The notes under the pieces are model-generated. The model was not told the origin of the DNA. It saw nothing but the letters and a program-made list of their open reading frames with translations, and searched no databases. This document shows, piece after piece, positions 63,626 through 64,000 of a DNA stretch of 64,000 nt (position 1 is its first letter; the number at the start of each line of letters is the position of its first letter). A program made the translations under genes and the position numbers. The stretch comes from Microbacterium sp. W4I20 (GTDB taxonomy: Bacteria > Actinomycetota > Actinomycetes > Actinomycetales > Microbacteriaceae), in NCBI RefSeq assembly GCF_030816505.1, contig NZ_JAUSYB010000001.1, positions 1,860,001 through 1,924,000 of the forward strand, in the 5' to 3' direction.

Positions 63626-64000
63626 TTACGGCCGTCCGAACTGGGCGACTGCCGGGCAGTCGAACGGATCTGCACCCGCGGAGAGGCCGACCCGGTTGAG
63701 GTAGTCGATCACGATCTTGTACGAGCGCAGCAGGTTGGTCTCGGTGTACGGCACGTCGTTCGCCGCGCAGTAGTCGCGGACGATCTCACGAGCCTTCGCC
63801 AGATGCGGGCGCGGCATGCTCGGGAACAGGTGGTGCTCCACCTGGTAGTTGAGGCCGCCCATGAGCCAGGTCGTCGCCCATCCACCGGTGATGTTGCGAG
63901 AGGTGCGCACCTGCTTGGTGAAGAAGTCGAGACGGGCGCCCGGCTCGATGATCGGCATGCCCTTGTGGTTCGGGGCGAATGCCGCTCCCATGTAGACGCC
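63626..64000 (-). CDS. fatty acid desaturase (C-terminal part, cut by the window edge)
   Basis: 125 codons are visible; the frame runs on past 64000. GLNYQVEHHLFPSMPRPHLA contains the third histidine box (Q-x-x-H-H) of membrane acyl-lipid desaturases, and the preceding part (FFTKQVRTSRNITGGWATTW) is the usual lead-in. The first two His boxes must lie outside. The diiron enzyme introduces a double bond into membrane acyl chains. Confidence 0.88.
   Translation of the reverse strand, partial: GVYMGAAFAPNHKGMPIIEPGARLDFFTKQVRTSRNITGGWATTWLMGGLNYQVEHHLFPSMPRPHLAKAREIVRDYCAANDVPYTETNLLRSYKIVIDYLNRVGLSAGADPFDCPAVAQFGRP

Overview
The window comes from a high-GC actinobacterium. Gene content and order (ftsH followed by the folate genes, DUF3180 and PH-domain proteins; tilS, hpt and ppa close by; a DUF7882 protein; a DivIVA-like protein) point to Microbacteriaceae, most likely Microbacterium. 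This is an inference from gene content, because no database was searched.

Left chromosomal flank (1-11782). A leftward operon runs ftsH-folE-folP-folB-folK-DUF3180-PH-PH, most junctions overlapping by a few bases. It supplies the essential membrane protease and four steps of dihydrofolate synthesis. As given here folE carries a one-base insertion that breaks the frame. Upstream lie hpt, a rightward DUF937 gene, tilS, a TMEM175-like channel gene, ppa and an M23 peptidase gene. Three tRNA genes follow: Glu(UUC), Asp(GUC) and Phe(GAA).

Prophage (about 11783-53530, 41.7 kb). A complete-looking siphovirus-type prophage sits in the 3' part of tRNA-Phe. A 48-bp exact direct repeat marks attL (11783-11830) and attR (53483-53530). 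From the right end inwards come a small-gene pair and a tyrosine integrase, an unknown gene, a rightward repressor plus ImmA/IrrE-type protease pair, and a divergent early promoter. A long leftward early operon follows, rich in tiny translationally coupled genes. It includes an HNH nuclease, a PD-(D/E)XK exonuclease, a RusA resolvase, a cytosine-5 DNA methyltransferase, a WhiB-like regulator, a GIY-YIG nuclease, a replication-organiser-like protein and SSB. The late operon is also leftward: HNH, terS, terL, portal, MuF-like, scaffold, capsid, connectors, major tail protein, frameshifted tail-assembly chaperones, tape measure, minor tail proteins, M15 endolysin, membrane/holin-like proteins, then a beta-helix tailspike and a YadA-like fibre. 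A small accessory cluster, partly rightward, lies next to attL.

Right chromosomal flank (53531-64000). It holds a conserved hypothetical, a VOC protein, a coiled-coil protein, an M23 peptidase with FG-GAP-like repeats, a small protein divergent from a DUF7882 protein, a beta-hydroxyacid-dehydrogenase-like enzyme, a long DivIVA-like coiled-coil protein, an ABC exporter with a downstream two-component system, and the end of a fatty acid desaturase gene.

Points of most interest: the immunity region (overlapping operator and promoters, apparently leaderless transcripts, an unknown gene beside it); a small membrane gene on the opposite strand inside the tail operon with a dual-purpose hairpin; a long second reading frame inside the methyltransferase gene; two one-base frameshifts (folE and a 58-codon phage gene); and at least seven very small, coupled phage genes that a length cutoff would miss.
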